Assembly (NCBI GenBank): GCA_016180195.1 | Contig: JACPBS010000015.1 | Span: 1-56,931 of the forward strand | Direction: 5' to 3' | DNA length: 56,931 nt | Source: Candidatus Woesearchaeota archaeon | GTDB taxonomy: Archaea > Nanobdellota > Nanobdellia > Woesearchaeales > UBA10216 | In this document: positions 18,420-26,122 of the stretch, piece by piece | How positions within the stretch are numbered: the stretch's first letter is position 1 | Layout: every line of letters begins with the position of its first letter | Notes under the pieces: model-generated | What the model saw: only the letters and a program-made list of their open reading frames with translations | Told to the model about the DNA's origin: nothing | Databases searched by the model: none | Translations under genes and position numbers: made by a program

Positions 18420-18654
18420 TCACAACCACCCTGTAGAACACGGATTTTCCTGAAGTGGGGCTGTTTCTTATTATCTTTATAACATCCCCTGTCTTTGCCG
18501 CTGCGCTTAGTGCCATCGGGTCGCTTTTGAGTATCTTTGGCAATTCCGAAGTTGTAATATTATACTTCCGCAGCAGATCTTCTTTTTCTTTTTCGCTTAG
18601 CTTTTGGTGTTTTGGAACGAATATGTGCTTCTTTATGTCTATCTTCTTATTCAT
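18412..18654 (-). CDS. rpoH: DNA-directed RNA polymerase subunit H (Rpb5-like)
   Basis: Protein of 80 aa from ATG 18654; a GTG at 18666 would add four residues. It matches the C-terminal assembly domain of eukaryotic Rpb5, which is the whole of archaeal H: HIFVPKHQKLSEKE, KYNITTSELPKI, DPMALSAAAKTGDVI and the end PTSGKSVFYRVV. It is the first protein gene of the operon and begins only 20 bases after the 3' end of tRNA-Lys, so tRNA and mRNA may share a primary transcript. Confidence 0.95.
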   Translation of the reverse strand: MNKKIDIKKHIFVPKHQKLSEKEKEDLLRKYNITTSELPKILKSDPMALSAAAKTGDVIKIIRNSPTSGKSVFYRVVVNG

Positions 18655-18673
18655 GAAATCCCTCACTTTATAA

Positions 18674-18823
18674 TGGGCCGGACGGGAGTTTCGCCCAAGA
18701 AGCTAAACAATTTCAGCTTCTATTTTCGAACCCGTGACCGTCTGCTTAAAAGGCAGACGCGCTATTGCCCCTTTATTGCAGGCAGCTTTTGCTTGCATTG
18801 TTTCCAGGCTGCGCTACCGGCCC
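18674..18823 (-). tRNA. tRNA-Lys (UUU) with introns in the D loop and T loop
   Basis: The minus strand folds into a complete 74-nt tRNA once two introns are removed. Acceptor GGGCCGG / CCGGCCC, discriminator A, anticodon loop CTTTTAA. Exons: 18823-18804, 18764-18725 and 18687-18674. Intron 1 (39 nt, 18803-18765) interrupts the D loop after AGCCTGG. Intron 2 (37 nt, 18724-18688) interrupts the T loop between positions 59 and 60. Both junctions fit bulge-helix-bulge geometry: central helices GCCT/GGGC and TTCG/CGAA, each flanked by 3-nt bulges. Splicing restores D loop AGCCTGGTA and T loop TTCGAAT exactly. The anticodon loop itself has no intron. Confidence 0.93.
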
Positions 18824-18834
18824 ATGAGCATAAG

Positions 18835-18953
18835 CGCCCTGGCCGGGACTTTCAGCAGCCCGTGAATGGGCTTTTTTGAACCCGGGTCGCAGCCGTTCTG
18901 CCTACCTATTCGCTGACAGGGCTGCATGATAGGCCGGACTACACTACCAGGGC
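18835..18953 (-). tRNA. tRNA-Asp (GUC) with introns in the anticodon loop and T loop
   Basis: A 75-nt tRNA after removal of two introns. Acceptor GCCCTGG / CCAGGGC, discriminator G. Exons: 18953-18914, 18895-18875 and 18848-18835. Intron 1 (18 nt, 18913-18896) is at the usual 37/38 position after CTGTCA; its central helix is CTGT/GCAG with bulges CAG and AAC. Intron 2 (26 nt, 18874-18849) is at 59/60; its central helix is TTCA/TGAA with bulges AAA and AGT. Spliced loops are CTGTCAC and TTCAAAT. It lies 11 bases upstream of tRNA-Lys in the same direction. Confidence 0.93.
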
Positions 18954-19142
18954 ATGAATTTGAACATAGCTTTAGCAACTTTCCGTCTTTGATCCCTAGA
19001 AAGATTGCAGAGCCATATAAGATTTGGGATGCGGGGCCCATATTTAAAGCTTTCGGGTTGTTTTTTTTTATATTTTTTATAATTTATAAGCCGAATAATT
19101 AAATTCTTGTTTTTTAATTTTTTCTGAAAACGAGGTGGTTGC

Positions 19143-19259
19143 ATGAAAAAGAAGGTAAGCAGGGCAATCAGTCGCGTGAAGAATGTCAATAAGGCGATGA
19201 GAAAGCTGGAGAGGCGGAGGCGAGGCAAGTTCTTCGGGTTGTTCAGGCTTTTTTCCTGA
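19143..19259 (+). CDS. Possible small basic protein, 38 aa
   Basis: A short ORF with extreme positive charge (KAMRKLERRRRGKFF) preceded by a T/A-rich promoter-like stretch (TATAATTTATAA at about 19077-19089). It could be a nucleic-acid-binding micro-protein. No family is recognised and chance cannot be excluded, but the start lies at a plausible distance from the promoter and the stop falls before the next gene's promoter. Confidence 0.35.
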   Translation: MKKKVSRAISRVKNVNKAMRKLERRRRGKFFGLFRLFS

Positions 19260-19298
19260 ACAGTTAAATTTTTATTTAAGGGGCATTCGCAGATCCAA

Positions 19299-19577
19299 AT
19301 GCAAAAGGTTCATGCATTGCATATCCTTGTCAAATCGGAGCAGGAGGCAAACTCTGTTTTGTTTGATCTTCGCAACGGGAAGAGCTTTGAGGAGGCTGCC
19401 AGGTCCAAGTCATTATGTCCCTCGGGAAAAAAAGGAGGGGATCTTGGATGGTTTGGGCGTGGCCAGATGGTGCGGGAGTTTGAAACCGCGGCATTCTCGC
19501 TCGCTAAAGGAGATCTATCCAAACCTGTGAAGACCCAGTTTGGCTGGCACATCATCAAGCTTGTTGATGTGGAGTAA
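19299..19577 (+). CDS. Parvulin-type peptidyl-prolyl cis-trans isomerase
   Basis: Protein of 92 aa, a complete stand-alone PpiC/parvulin domain. Family landmarks: HALHILVKSEQEA at the N-terminus, FEEAARSKSLCPSGKKGGDLGWFGRG in the middle (key part GGDLGWFGRGQM) and the C-terminal VKTQFGWHIIKL. It has no signal peptide, so it acts in the cytoplasm as a folding catalyst for Xaa-Pro bonds. A TATA-like AAATTTTTATTTAA lies about 20 bases upstream, and the gene is monocistronic. Confidence 0.95.
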   Translation: MQKVHALHILVKSEQEANSVLFDLRNGKSFEEAARSKSLCPSGKKGGDLGWFGRGQMVREFETAAFSLAKGDLSKPVKTQFGWHIIKLVDVE

Positions 19578-19731
19578 TTCTTTTTTTTATAAATTTTAAA
19601 AAAATGTTTAAATATATCTCCCGCTTTGCAACAATGAGCTTTTTTGAGGTTTTTATAATGAAGCAAATGTTCCTACAATGCATGCTCTTTTAGCGTATAT
19701 GGACATGGAAAGGATTTGAGAAATTTTGCGG

Positions 19732-20055
19732 TCAAATAACAACACCTTCCTTCACAGCTGTCCGGACTATGCCAATTTCCTTTGACTTTTTCTTGAACTC
19801 TTCCGGGGTGTAGCATAATGGCTCTATTTCCAGGGGCCAGAAATCCCAGTATGTGTAAAGTGCTGCTATTCGCGCGGAGAAGAATGTCCCGTTGAAGTCA
19901 GGTGATACCAGTATGATGTCAAAGTCGCTGTTCTTCATGAAGTCTCCCCTTGCTCTGCTTCCAAAAAAAATTGCTTTTTCAATACTGTAATCTTTACGGA
20001 CTTTCTTTAGGAAAGCGCTAATCCTTGAGTCTATTTTAACTTTGTTTTCACCCAT
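19732..20055 (-). CDS. MNT-type nucleotidyltransferase (antitoxin-like)
   Basis: Protein of 107 aa with the minimal nucleotidyltransferase motif FFGSRARGDFMKNSDFDII: the GS and two acidic residues of the polymerase-beta fold. It overlaps by 25 bases the 3' end of an upstream HEPN gene on the same strand, the classic MNT/HEPN arrangement. In characterised pairs the MNT protein modifies and neutralises the HEPN RNase. Whether this pair is a toxin-antitoxin or a housekeeping pair is not visible. Confidence 0.85.
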   Translation of the reverse strand: MGENKVKIDSRISAFLKKVRKDYSIEKAIFFGSRARGDFMKNSDFDIILVSPDFNGTFFSARIAALYTYWDFWPLEIEPLCYTPEEFKKKSKEIGIVRTAVKEGVVI

Positions 20056-20420
20056 TCCAATGCACCTTTGGCTGAATCATAATGCTTTGACGCTATCTGT
20101 TCATCGTAAATCTCTGCAGGGACTCCTTGGGCCATGTCAGGGTATCTTGTTATCAGGTATTCAGGATTAAGATCCCTGACTCCGGACATTTTATCATTGG
20201 GATAATTTATTCCCTTTGCGAAAAAGATTAGAGAATGGCCGGGTGGAATTTCGCTTTTGATAACAATCCACATTGCTTTAAAAGCCTTTTCGCATGCCTG
20301 ATGACTGTAGAAAACCGAGCCATCATATTCCTTGTTATCCAGGAGTATTTTTGCTTTCCTAAGGTCTGCCTCTGCTTGTTTCAGCCATTCACCGCTTCTT
20401 GATGCTTTATTATCAGGCAT
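20031..20420 (-). CDS. HEPN-domain protein
   Basis: Protein of 129 aa, all-helical, matching the PF05168-type HEPN family. WLKQAEADLRKAKILL and YSHQACEKAFKAMW are the typical first helices, GHSL follows, and YLITRYPD is the conserved late motif. Members are RNases or nucleotide-binding proteins that pair with MNT nucleotidyltransferases. It is transcribed ahead of its MNT partner with overlapping ends, supporting coupled translation. Confidence 0.85.
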   Translation of the reverse strand: MPDNKASRSGEWLKQAEADLRKAKILLDNKEYDGSVFYSHQACEKAFKAMWIVIKSEIPPGHSLIFFAKGINYPNDKMSGVRDLNPEYLITRYPDMAQGVPAEIYDEQIASKHYDSAKGALEWVKTKLK

Positions 20421-20806
20421 GATAACATTCGATGATTAGGACTTTAAATATTTTCACTATCTTGGCTATCTTGGATAAATTATCCATTTTGCTTTTCCAG
20501 GCAGCTTCCCCTAGTAACCTGATTTGGCAGGATTTATTGATGGAAAATTTATCCGGGGATTCATCCAGCCTTTTTCAGTTTTAACAAGGAAATGAAACCG
20601 AAGCATATTTTTTTTGACTCTATGAAAACAATTGCTCCGACTCCTGTTCTATGATCCCTGTACCGTGAATATGAAAACCTTTTTTCCCTTCTGCTTAGAG
20701 CTTTGCAAGTTTCTTTGCAGCTAAAACCCCAATGATATGTTGATATTTCTTTAACTGCTGTGGTTTATGTCAGGTAAGAAAATGGCAAGTTGAGTCAAGA
20801 TATGGA
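20421..20806. other. Intergenic stretch with no supported feature
   Basis: About 390 bases between the HEPN gene start and the 3' end of tRNA-Tyr. It contains AT-rich sequence and a few short ORFs of fewer than 20 codons. No gene, repeat or convincing RNA fold was found by eye. A small RNA cannot be excluded. Confidence 0.4.
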
Positions 20807-20934
20807 TCCCCGCGGCCGGATTTGAACCGGCAACCTCCCGGGAACGGCTGGCTAATGCTTCATGAACAGCCGGCAAGGCTTATTTCCGCTTAGCAAATCT
20901 ACAGCCGAGCGCTCTGCCGTTGAGCTACGCGGGG
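20807..20934 (-). tRNA. tRNA-Tyr (GUA) with a long anticodon-loop intron
   Basis: Acceptor CCCCGCG / CGCGGGG with discriminator A; the C1-G72 pair is the archaeal tRNA-Tyr identity element. D arm GCTC..GAGC, T arm GCCGG-TTCAAAT-CCGGC. Anticodon stem 5' strand CTCGG is followed by CTGTAG (anticodon GTA). The pairing 3' strand is CCGGG (one G-U pair), placing an intron of about 56 nt between positions 37 and 38. Intron ends are not certain: the expected central helix CTGT with GCCG has one mismatch. The intron's 3' part can form CGGCTG / CAGCCG, which competes with the exon sequence CGGCTG. Confidence 0.85.
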
Positions 20935-20979
20935 ATATTGCTGAGAACTAAAAAGTCGTTTATAAATGTTGCTGAATAA

Positions 20980-22363
20980 TTATGCATTTACTGCAACGAT
21001 GTTTGACCTTGTCTTCCTCTCCTTGTTCGAGTAATAGAACTTTGCGCTTGCTGGAGGCATGTGCATCTTGCCCAGGATAGACAGCTTTGACTTTATCGTG
21101 TAAGAGAAGACTCTTTCCTCGTGCTTTTCAAGCCCTTCAAATTCCCACTTGATTATGACCCCGTCCTTGGTTTGTACTGTTTTGGTGGGGGTTAATGAGC
21201 CTACTTCTGATGCCTTGACTATTCTTGCAATGGAGGGTACTTTATCGGCGATTATAACCTTGTCAAAATTCCTTGATGTCCTGTTCTTTACATGAAGTAT
21301 TACCTTTAGATCGGATATTCCGCCTTCTTCGAAGCCTATGACAGCAACTTCCTTTCTTAGTTTTATCGGGCTCCTTAGTATGTAGTAAAGGACGATTCCT
21401 ATTACTATTGCAATAAAAATGATGAATGGGACCCTGTAGCTCCTCGTTATCGTTATGCTTGCCTGTGCTTGGGGCTCTATGGGAATATCCCATGAGCTGA
21501 ACTCTCCCCCTTCGCTGCTGATTATGGTGGCCTTTGGCTCTGTTTTGGCAAGCATTCTTGTCAGGAAGTTTGATTTAAGCTCGAAATGCTTGGTGTCCCT
21601 TGTGTTTCCATTGTTGAAGAAGGTTATTGTTTCTGTGGTTTTTAGGAACTCGTTTTTTACTGATTGATCATCGCTTCTTATGTCAGAATATGCAAGGATT
21701 TCCAGGGTTTGCCTGATTTCTGGATCTATGTTCTTGTTCTCGGTCTCAAATGTCCAGGTTATGGTATCCTTTTGCGGTATTGTAACTGGATTGATGCTGA
21801 TGTTCAGTTCTATTGTTTTTTGTGCAAGTGGTTCGAGCTTAGTTATGATATCTTTCTGGAAAGAATTTCCTATGGCGCTTATTTTTAGTTCTGTAATATT
21901 TTTTGGATTCCTGTTTTGGAGTTTTATCCTTACAGGGATATTGTTCCTGGGATCTATCTTGGAGGGCATCTCAACGGTTTTTCCCACGCTTGCCATGTAT
22001 TCCCTTTGAGGGGTATTTTCTGAGGGCTTTATTTCAACTATTAGGAACTCTTTTGTGCTGACCCCTGTGTTTATGGAGTCAATGTCTATCTCAACCTTGT
22101 ATTGTCCTGAAGGTATGTATTGTATTGGGTTGATGAGCAGGGTTACAGTCTCTGATGATTTGGCTTTTATGTCCACCCCTCCATAATAGTGGTACAGGGG
22201 CTTTGACTGCACGCTTGTTGATTATTATCTCGTAGGTTGCCTGCTCACTCCACTGTATTGAGTGCTTGACAGGCTTTTGCTCAACGCTGAATGATGCATA
22301 TGTAATGCTGGCAGTTAGAACCAGTAGTAATGCAGATATTAAAACCCCTCTTTTAAAACCCAA
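20980..22363 (-). pseudogene. Membrane-anchored surface protein interrupted by one frameshift
   Basis: Two overlapping frames make one protein. The N-terminal frame (from 22363) has a signal peptide (MGFKRGVLISALLLVLTASI) and begins a beta-rich domain. At about 22205-22215, after IIINK, the reading continues one base out of phase as VQSKPLYHYYGG and runs 400 residues to the stop at 20980. The mature part has Ig/CARDB-like repeats. A transmembrane helix (VPFIIFIAIVIGIVLYYIL) follows, and then about 115 residues of conserved-looking cytoplasmic beta-rich domain. The type resembles archaeal surface proteins with a DUF11-like tail. A sequencing error or a recent mutation would explain the break equally well. 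Confidence 0.75.
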
Positions 22364-22432
22364 GATCTCACCAACTGTTTGAATTCAATATTGTTATTTA
22401 TATACTTTTCTTTTCTTTGCGCGCGGTTTTTG

Positions 22433-23704
22433 TTATCTTGATGAATTTATGGGAAGGAACTCGCGTCCGTTCCAAGGGACGTTCATCATGAAAGTAATGA
22501 ATTCCTCGAATTGATTAGTTGGGATCTGACAAGTGTTTGCCAGGGCAAGGGTTATTGCTGCCTTCTGTTTCGCAACTACAGAAGTAAGATTAAGTGCCGG
22601 AATATCCTTTCCTGGAACGGCATAAAAATGTTGTTGCTGCCCGAATTCGTTTTTCACAGGGACCCTGCCCCCGTGAAGCGGTACCCTCGCAACAAATGCC
22701 CTTCTTTTCCTTGCGAATTCAAGCAAGCCATAGTCTGTCTGCCTTACGTTCCCTGCGCCCTTTGAGACGTAAAGTATTATTCGTGGCAGGTGCAGGTATT
22801 GAGAAACTTCAGAGTATCCTTTCTCTATAGCATCCTCCATTGCCTTTACAGTTGCTAGGTGGCTTCCCTCGTTAACCACGGAAACCAGGTTCTCGAATTT
22901 TCCGGCATCAGTTACAAATAGGGCATCATTCGTATTTCCGGATGGGGTCAGCCTTTCTTTGTCAAGCTTGACAAGTCCGAATCCTGTTAGCATTGCTTCG
23001 GGGTCGGTTAGGGTATCTCTTTTATAGGGTGAAAATTCGCTGTCTGACTGTTTTTCGCACCAGAATCCGTTTTCTACGATAAAAAAATTAGTAAGATAAT
23101 GCGCTCCGCCTAACTCTCTTGAAGCTGCCGCAATAATGCCCAACTCCAGATTCATGACTCCATCGCTTCCAAGATTGATCGGCCTATGCTTGTCAGGAAT
23201 CGGGAACTGGGATGATGCTGTTAAGTATGGATTGGTAATGTTCCTGTACTGGACGAGTTCTTCCCGCGTCGGTGTTTTTTCCATGTATTTTCTTGCGTTC
23301 CATAATTTGATGGGATTGGAATATGGAGCTGCAAGGCCAAGATAGGATGATGTGTCTGCACCGCTGTCTGTTCCATGAAGCACAATTCCTCCGTCTTCCT
23401 TCATGTGGCGCTTTGAAATTGCATTGACGATCGTATCGCGGTGGATGAAGTCCATCTGGCTGCTGTCCATGGGGCCTACATTGATAAAATCCAATTCAAT
23501 CAGGCCTGCATCCGCAAGTTTTCCGTAATACATGTCTTCCATTACTATTTCCTCGATTGTTTTTGTCTTTTTTATTGGAGTTAATTCGCCCTTTGGATCG
23601 GGCACGCAGAATATAGTGCCTCCTTTGTAGTATATCCCCATTTTTAGGGGCCTTCCTTCCCTTTCCTTGAATCGTTCCAGATAATAGACCAGGCTGGCTG
23701 CCAT
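22433..23704 (-). CDS. L-asparaginase/GatD-like amidohydrolase
   Basis: Protein of 423 aa from ATG 23704 (a TTG two codons earlier is possible). YYKGGTIFC carries the first catalytic Thr of the asparaginase fold and VLHGTDSGADT the Thr-Asp second half of the site. YVSKGAGNVR and VARVPLHGGRVP match the C-terminal substrate-closing region. It is longer than bacterial asparaginases (about 330 aa) and close to GatD in length, but no GatE gene is in the window, so an amidase on a free amino acid or small amide is more likely. It lies 13 bases downstream of a YbaK-like gene and is probably co-transcribed. Confidence 0.7.
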   Translation of the reverse strand: MAASLVYYLERFKEREGRPLKMGIYYKGGTIFCVPDPKGELTPIKKTKTIEEIVMEDMYYGKLADAGLIELDFINVGPMDSSQMDFIHRDTIVNAISKRHMKEDGGIVLHGTDSGADTSSYLGLAAPYSNPIKLWNARKYMEKTPTREELVQYRNITNPYLTASSQFPIPDKHRPINLGSDGVMNLELGIIAAASRELGGAHYLTNFFIVENGFWCEKQSDSEFSPYKRDTLTDPEAMLTGFGLVKLDKERLTPSGNTNDALFVTDAGKFENLVSVVNEGSHLATVKAMEDAIEKGYSEVSQYLHLPRIILYVSKGAGNVRQTDYGLLEFARKRRAFVARVPLHGGRVPVKNEFGQQQHFYAVPGKDIPALNLTSVVAKQKAAITLALANTCQIPTNQFEEFITFMMNVPWNGREFLPINSSR

Positions 23705-23717
23705 TTTCAATGCTCAA

Positions 23718-24245
23718 TTAAAGTGTAAACCATTCGATATCGGGGTAGTAGTTACGGAGCGTATTTACAACCCTTCCAGCTAGGCATACTACAGATATAT
23801 CCTTAGCTAAAGGCATGTCGTAAAGCGCTTTTTGGTCCAGACTGCTTGAGAAAAAAACATTATCAAGTTTAGAGTAATCGACTGTGAATGGGGAAATGCA
23901 GCCTGCACCTTCTGTGCACAAGTCATCAATTTCTTGGCGAAGCCCGAACCGCTCTCTAAAGGCTGTTCTAAGATAATAAAGATCTGCCCTGCATTCTCCA
24001 TCCAAAAAGCATGCAACCAGTTTTGTCGGCTTGTGCGGAAAGTTGCTTGATAAGGACTTATTGGGCCTGTTGGTTAGAATTAGCCCTTTCATTATCCGGA
24101 CATTCATCGCCGAATAAAAAGGATGTTTTCGATACAATTCTTTTTTTTCCTGGACTGTTACTGTTTCTGAAGGATGCATCACAATTGCATACGGCTTTAG
24201 TGCGCCCATCGCCGCCCTTCCTATCATACTTGAAAGATCTTGCAT
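23718..24245 (-). CDS. YbaK-like aminoacyl-tRNA deacylase domain protein
   Basis: Protein of 175 aa. The C-terminal two thirds resembles the YbaK/ProX editing fold: KLVACFLDGECRADL, then LCTEGAGCISPF, equivalent to the family's E-x-G-x-x-P-F block, then KLDNVFFSSSL and a closing beta segment. Such domains hydrolyse mischarged aminoacyl-tRNAs. It is the first gene of an operon with the asparaginase-like enzyme and faces a divergent Lrp regulator across an AT-rich promoter region. The assignment rests on motif spacing and is moderately sure. Confidence 0.55.
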   Translation of the reverse strand: MQDLSSMIGRAAMGALKPYAIVMHPSETVTVQEKKELYRKHPFYSAMNVRIMKGLILTNRPNKSLSSNFPHKPTKLVACFLDGECRADLYYLRTAFRERFGLRQEIDDLCTEGAGCISPFTVDYSKLDNVFFSSSLDQKALYDMPLAKDISVVCLAGRVVNTLRNYYPDIEWFTL

Positions 24246-24329
24246 TTTATCACTAAGAAATGAAAATTTAACTCAATTAAATATTTATCTCAAAATACCG
24301 GAAAAAAATGAAAAAATTTAAATAAAAAA

Positions 24330-24345
24330 TTGAATAAATATTCAA
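24330..24345. promoter_or_regulatory. Dyad operator between the Lrp gene and the deacylase operon
   Basis: TTGAAT-AAAT-ATTCAA, a perfect 6-bp dyad, 15 bases upstream of the Lrp/AsnC start. A related AT-rich half (CTCAATTAAATATTTATC) lies about 50 bases further on, toward the divergent YbaK-like gene. This fits an autoregulatory Lrp site that could control both directions. Confidence 0.5.
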
Positions 24346-24359
24346 AAAATAAGGGAAAA

Positions 24360-24806
24360 ATGAAAAACCTCGACGATAAGGACCATGCCATAATGAAGGC
24401 GTTGAAAGAGAATGCCAAGCTATCGACACAACAGCTATCGAAGAAGACAAAAATACCTATAGCTACCGTACACAACAGGATAAAAAAGCTGGAGTCGAGC
24501 GGCATAATAAGGGGCTATACAACTCTGCTTAACGAGGAGCTCACTGGAACGATCATTTCTTTCGTGTTCATCTCGGTGATGTATCATCTGCCTGATGGAA
24601 AAGTGATAGACCAGGAGGGGCTGGCGTCAAAGGTCAAAAAGAGCGAGCTGGTGGAGGAAAGCTATGTCGTAACCGGATCCAGGGACCTTATAGTTAAGGT
24701 GCGGACAAAGAACATTGGGCAGCTTAATGATTTCATAATCAAATACCTCAGGACCATTCCTGGGATAGAGAGGACTGAGACAGCAGTCGTTTTGAAGTGC
24801 GTTTGA
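24360..24806 (+). CDS. Lrp/AsnC-family transcription regulator
   Basis: Protein of 148 aa from ATG 24360; an upstream in-frame ATG at 24330 lies inside the operator and is rejected. The N-terminal winged helix is seen as LSTQQLSKKTKIPIATVHNRIKKLESSGII; the C-terminal RAM ligand domain includes ESYVVTGSRDLIVKV and LRTIPGIERTETAVVL. Such proteins sense amino acids and bind dyads like the one directly upstream. It is divergent from the YbaK-like/asparaginase-like operon and beside the aaRS-like gene, which suggests local control by an amino acid. Confidence 0.9.
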   Translation: MKNLDDKDHAIMKALKENAKLSTQQLSKKTKIPIATVHNRIKKLESSGIIRGYTTLLNEELTGTIISFVFISVMYHLPDGKVIDQEGLASKVKKSELVEESYVVTGSRDLIVKVRTKNIGQLNDFIIKYLRTIPGIERTETAVVLKCV

Positions 24807-24886
24807 CCTGTTTTATTAGGGATGGCTTGTTTGTCAAAGAAAGGTTTTACAAGGATTCTACAGGCACATTATGGGCCGGATTTTCT

Positions 24887-24911
24887 AAGGATTTATTTAT
24901 CCTTTTTTTTT
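24887..24911 (+). terminator. Hairpin plus T-run after the Lrp gene
   Basis: Stem AAGGAT / ATCCTT with a six-base loop runs directly into a run of T residues. It lies 80 bases past the Lrp stop codon on the same strand and is a likely terminator. Confidence 0.55.
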
Positions 24912-24982
24912 GTGATTGCCTGGTTTGTCTGCATACCGAGCTTTAGCACCAGGCTTCACAACGAATAGGTTTCAATTGGGCC

Positions 24983-25957
24983 TTATATGTATTCGCATCC
25001 TCTCACATCTATTGTTTGCCTTCCGAGATTGCTGCTTAAGAGATGGTCGAGCCTTTCAATCCAGTACCCATGGTACAGTCCGCGCAATGAGGTGATTGTC
25101 ATTCCGTTGTCTTCAGATTTGGATAATTTTTCCCCATATACAGTTATTGTTGGCCCTACAAAGTAACTCATCCTGTGCCCGGTAGTTTCAACAACTCTGC
25201 TTATCCTGTCAACTTTGGAAGCGTGGCTTTGCCCATAACACATTAGATAGTCACCTCCGAATACATGCAAATCTGCTTTTAGTCCGTTGGCATCTGAAAT
25301 GGCATCCCGTATAGGGTCAAGCATGTAATGGAAATTCAGTTTTGCATCGTCCCCTGCCCTAACAGTGTATTTTACGGTGCTGCAGCCGTCAAACATGCAC
25401 ATTCCAGATACAGTCTGCTTTTCTGCATCCACTTTTGGCAGGCAGGTATTTGACCTTTTGCATTCGCATACAGGTGAAAACAATGAATCCTGGCTTTGCC
25501 TACTTCCCGGGAGAAGCGGCTTTAGCTTTTGTTCTTTGTAAAGCAACATCACTGTATCAATAAAGCTCTGGGTGACGGAGGACTCCGAAAAGTATGTTAC
25601 TTTAGCCTCAAGCTTCCCTCCTAAAAATGCAGATACGTCATCGAGCATTTGCTCTAATTCGCTCTTTACATGTTCCCTCATCGAGCCGTGGCATTTTCCA
25701 GGGTCTTCGTAATACCTGTATGGCAGGAAGAAGTTTCCCCTCTGGTAGTCAAAGTCAAGGTCCATAATCTGAATATCCAGCCTCGCCCCCGACCTTGAGG
25801 CTGCAAGTGATGCGATGTACACAGTCGCAGCGGTTCCTAAATGAAGGTTTCCTGATGGTTTTAACCCCATTGATATCTTCCCATATCCGGGGCCCAGTTT
25901 CGAGTGATCGAATAGGATAATGTGGTTCAGGTTTGTGTTGGTAGCAGCAGGTTTCAT
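24983..25957 (-). CDS. Stand-alone class I aminoacyl-tRNA synthetase-like catalytic core
   Basis: Protein of 324 aa. GLKPSGNLHLGTAA carries the class I HIGH motif and GEKLSKSEDNG the KMSKS loop. Between them is a Cys-rich insertion (CECKRSNTC and CMFDGC, four or more Cys) that could bind zinc, and the block LDPIRDAISDANG. The overall pattern is closest to class I lysyl-tRNA synthetase, which is about 500 residues or more. The anticodon-binding C-terminal domain is missing and the protein stops about 50 residues after KMSKS. It probably activates an amino acid without reading an anticodon, for a small molecule or special acceptor. It is next to Lrp, deacylase and amidase genes. Confidence 0.65.
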   Translation of the reverse strand: MKPAATNTNLNHIILFDHSKLGPGYGKISMGLKPSGNLHLGTAATVYIASLAASRSGARLDIQIMDLDFDYQRGNFFLPYRYYEDPGKCHGSMREHVKSELEQMLDDVSAFLGGKLEAKVTYFSESSVTQSFIDTVMLLYKEQKLKPLLPGSRQSQDSLFSPVCECKRSNTCLPKVDAEKQTVSGMCMFDGCSTVKYTVRAGDDAKLNFHYMLDPIRDAISDANGLKADLHVFGGDYLMCYGQSHASKVDRISRVVETTGHRMSYFVGPTITVYGEKLSKSEDNGMTITSLRGLYHGYWIERLDHLLSSNLGRQTIDVRGCEYI

Positions 25958-26122
25958 CTTCTAAGGCCCCCGAAAAGTTTTTCCAAGAGCCTCAGAAGCT
26001 CATAGGCGCACCTGACCTGAATGTAGAAATATTGTTATTTTGGTCAGATGACATGTTATGGGCGAATGGCTATATACTTATAAAATTTTATATATATTGA
26101 TATATATTATATTAGAACCTCG

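Noticed and set aside
18954-19060. Possible third tRNA upstream of tRNA-Asp (GTTCAAATTC on the minus strand)
   Set aside because: No acceptor or anticodon stem can be built around the T-loop-like sequence.
22433-23704. Asparaginase-like gene as GatD of the tRNA-Gln amidotransferase
   Set aside because: No GatE in the window and no clear GatD N-terminal domain; the genomic context points to another role.
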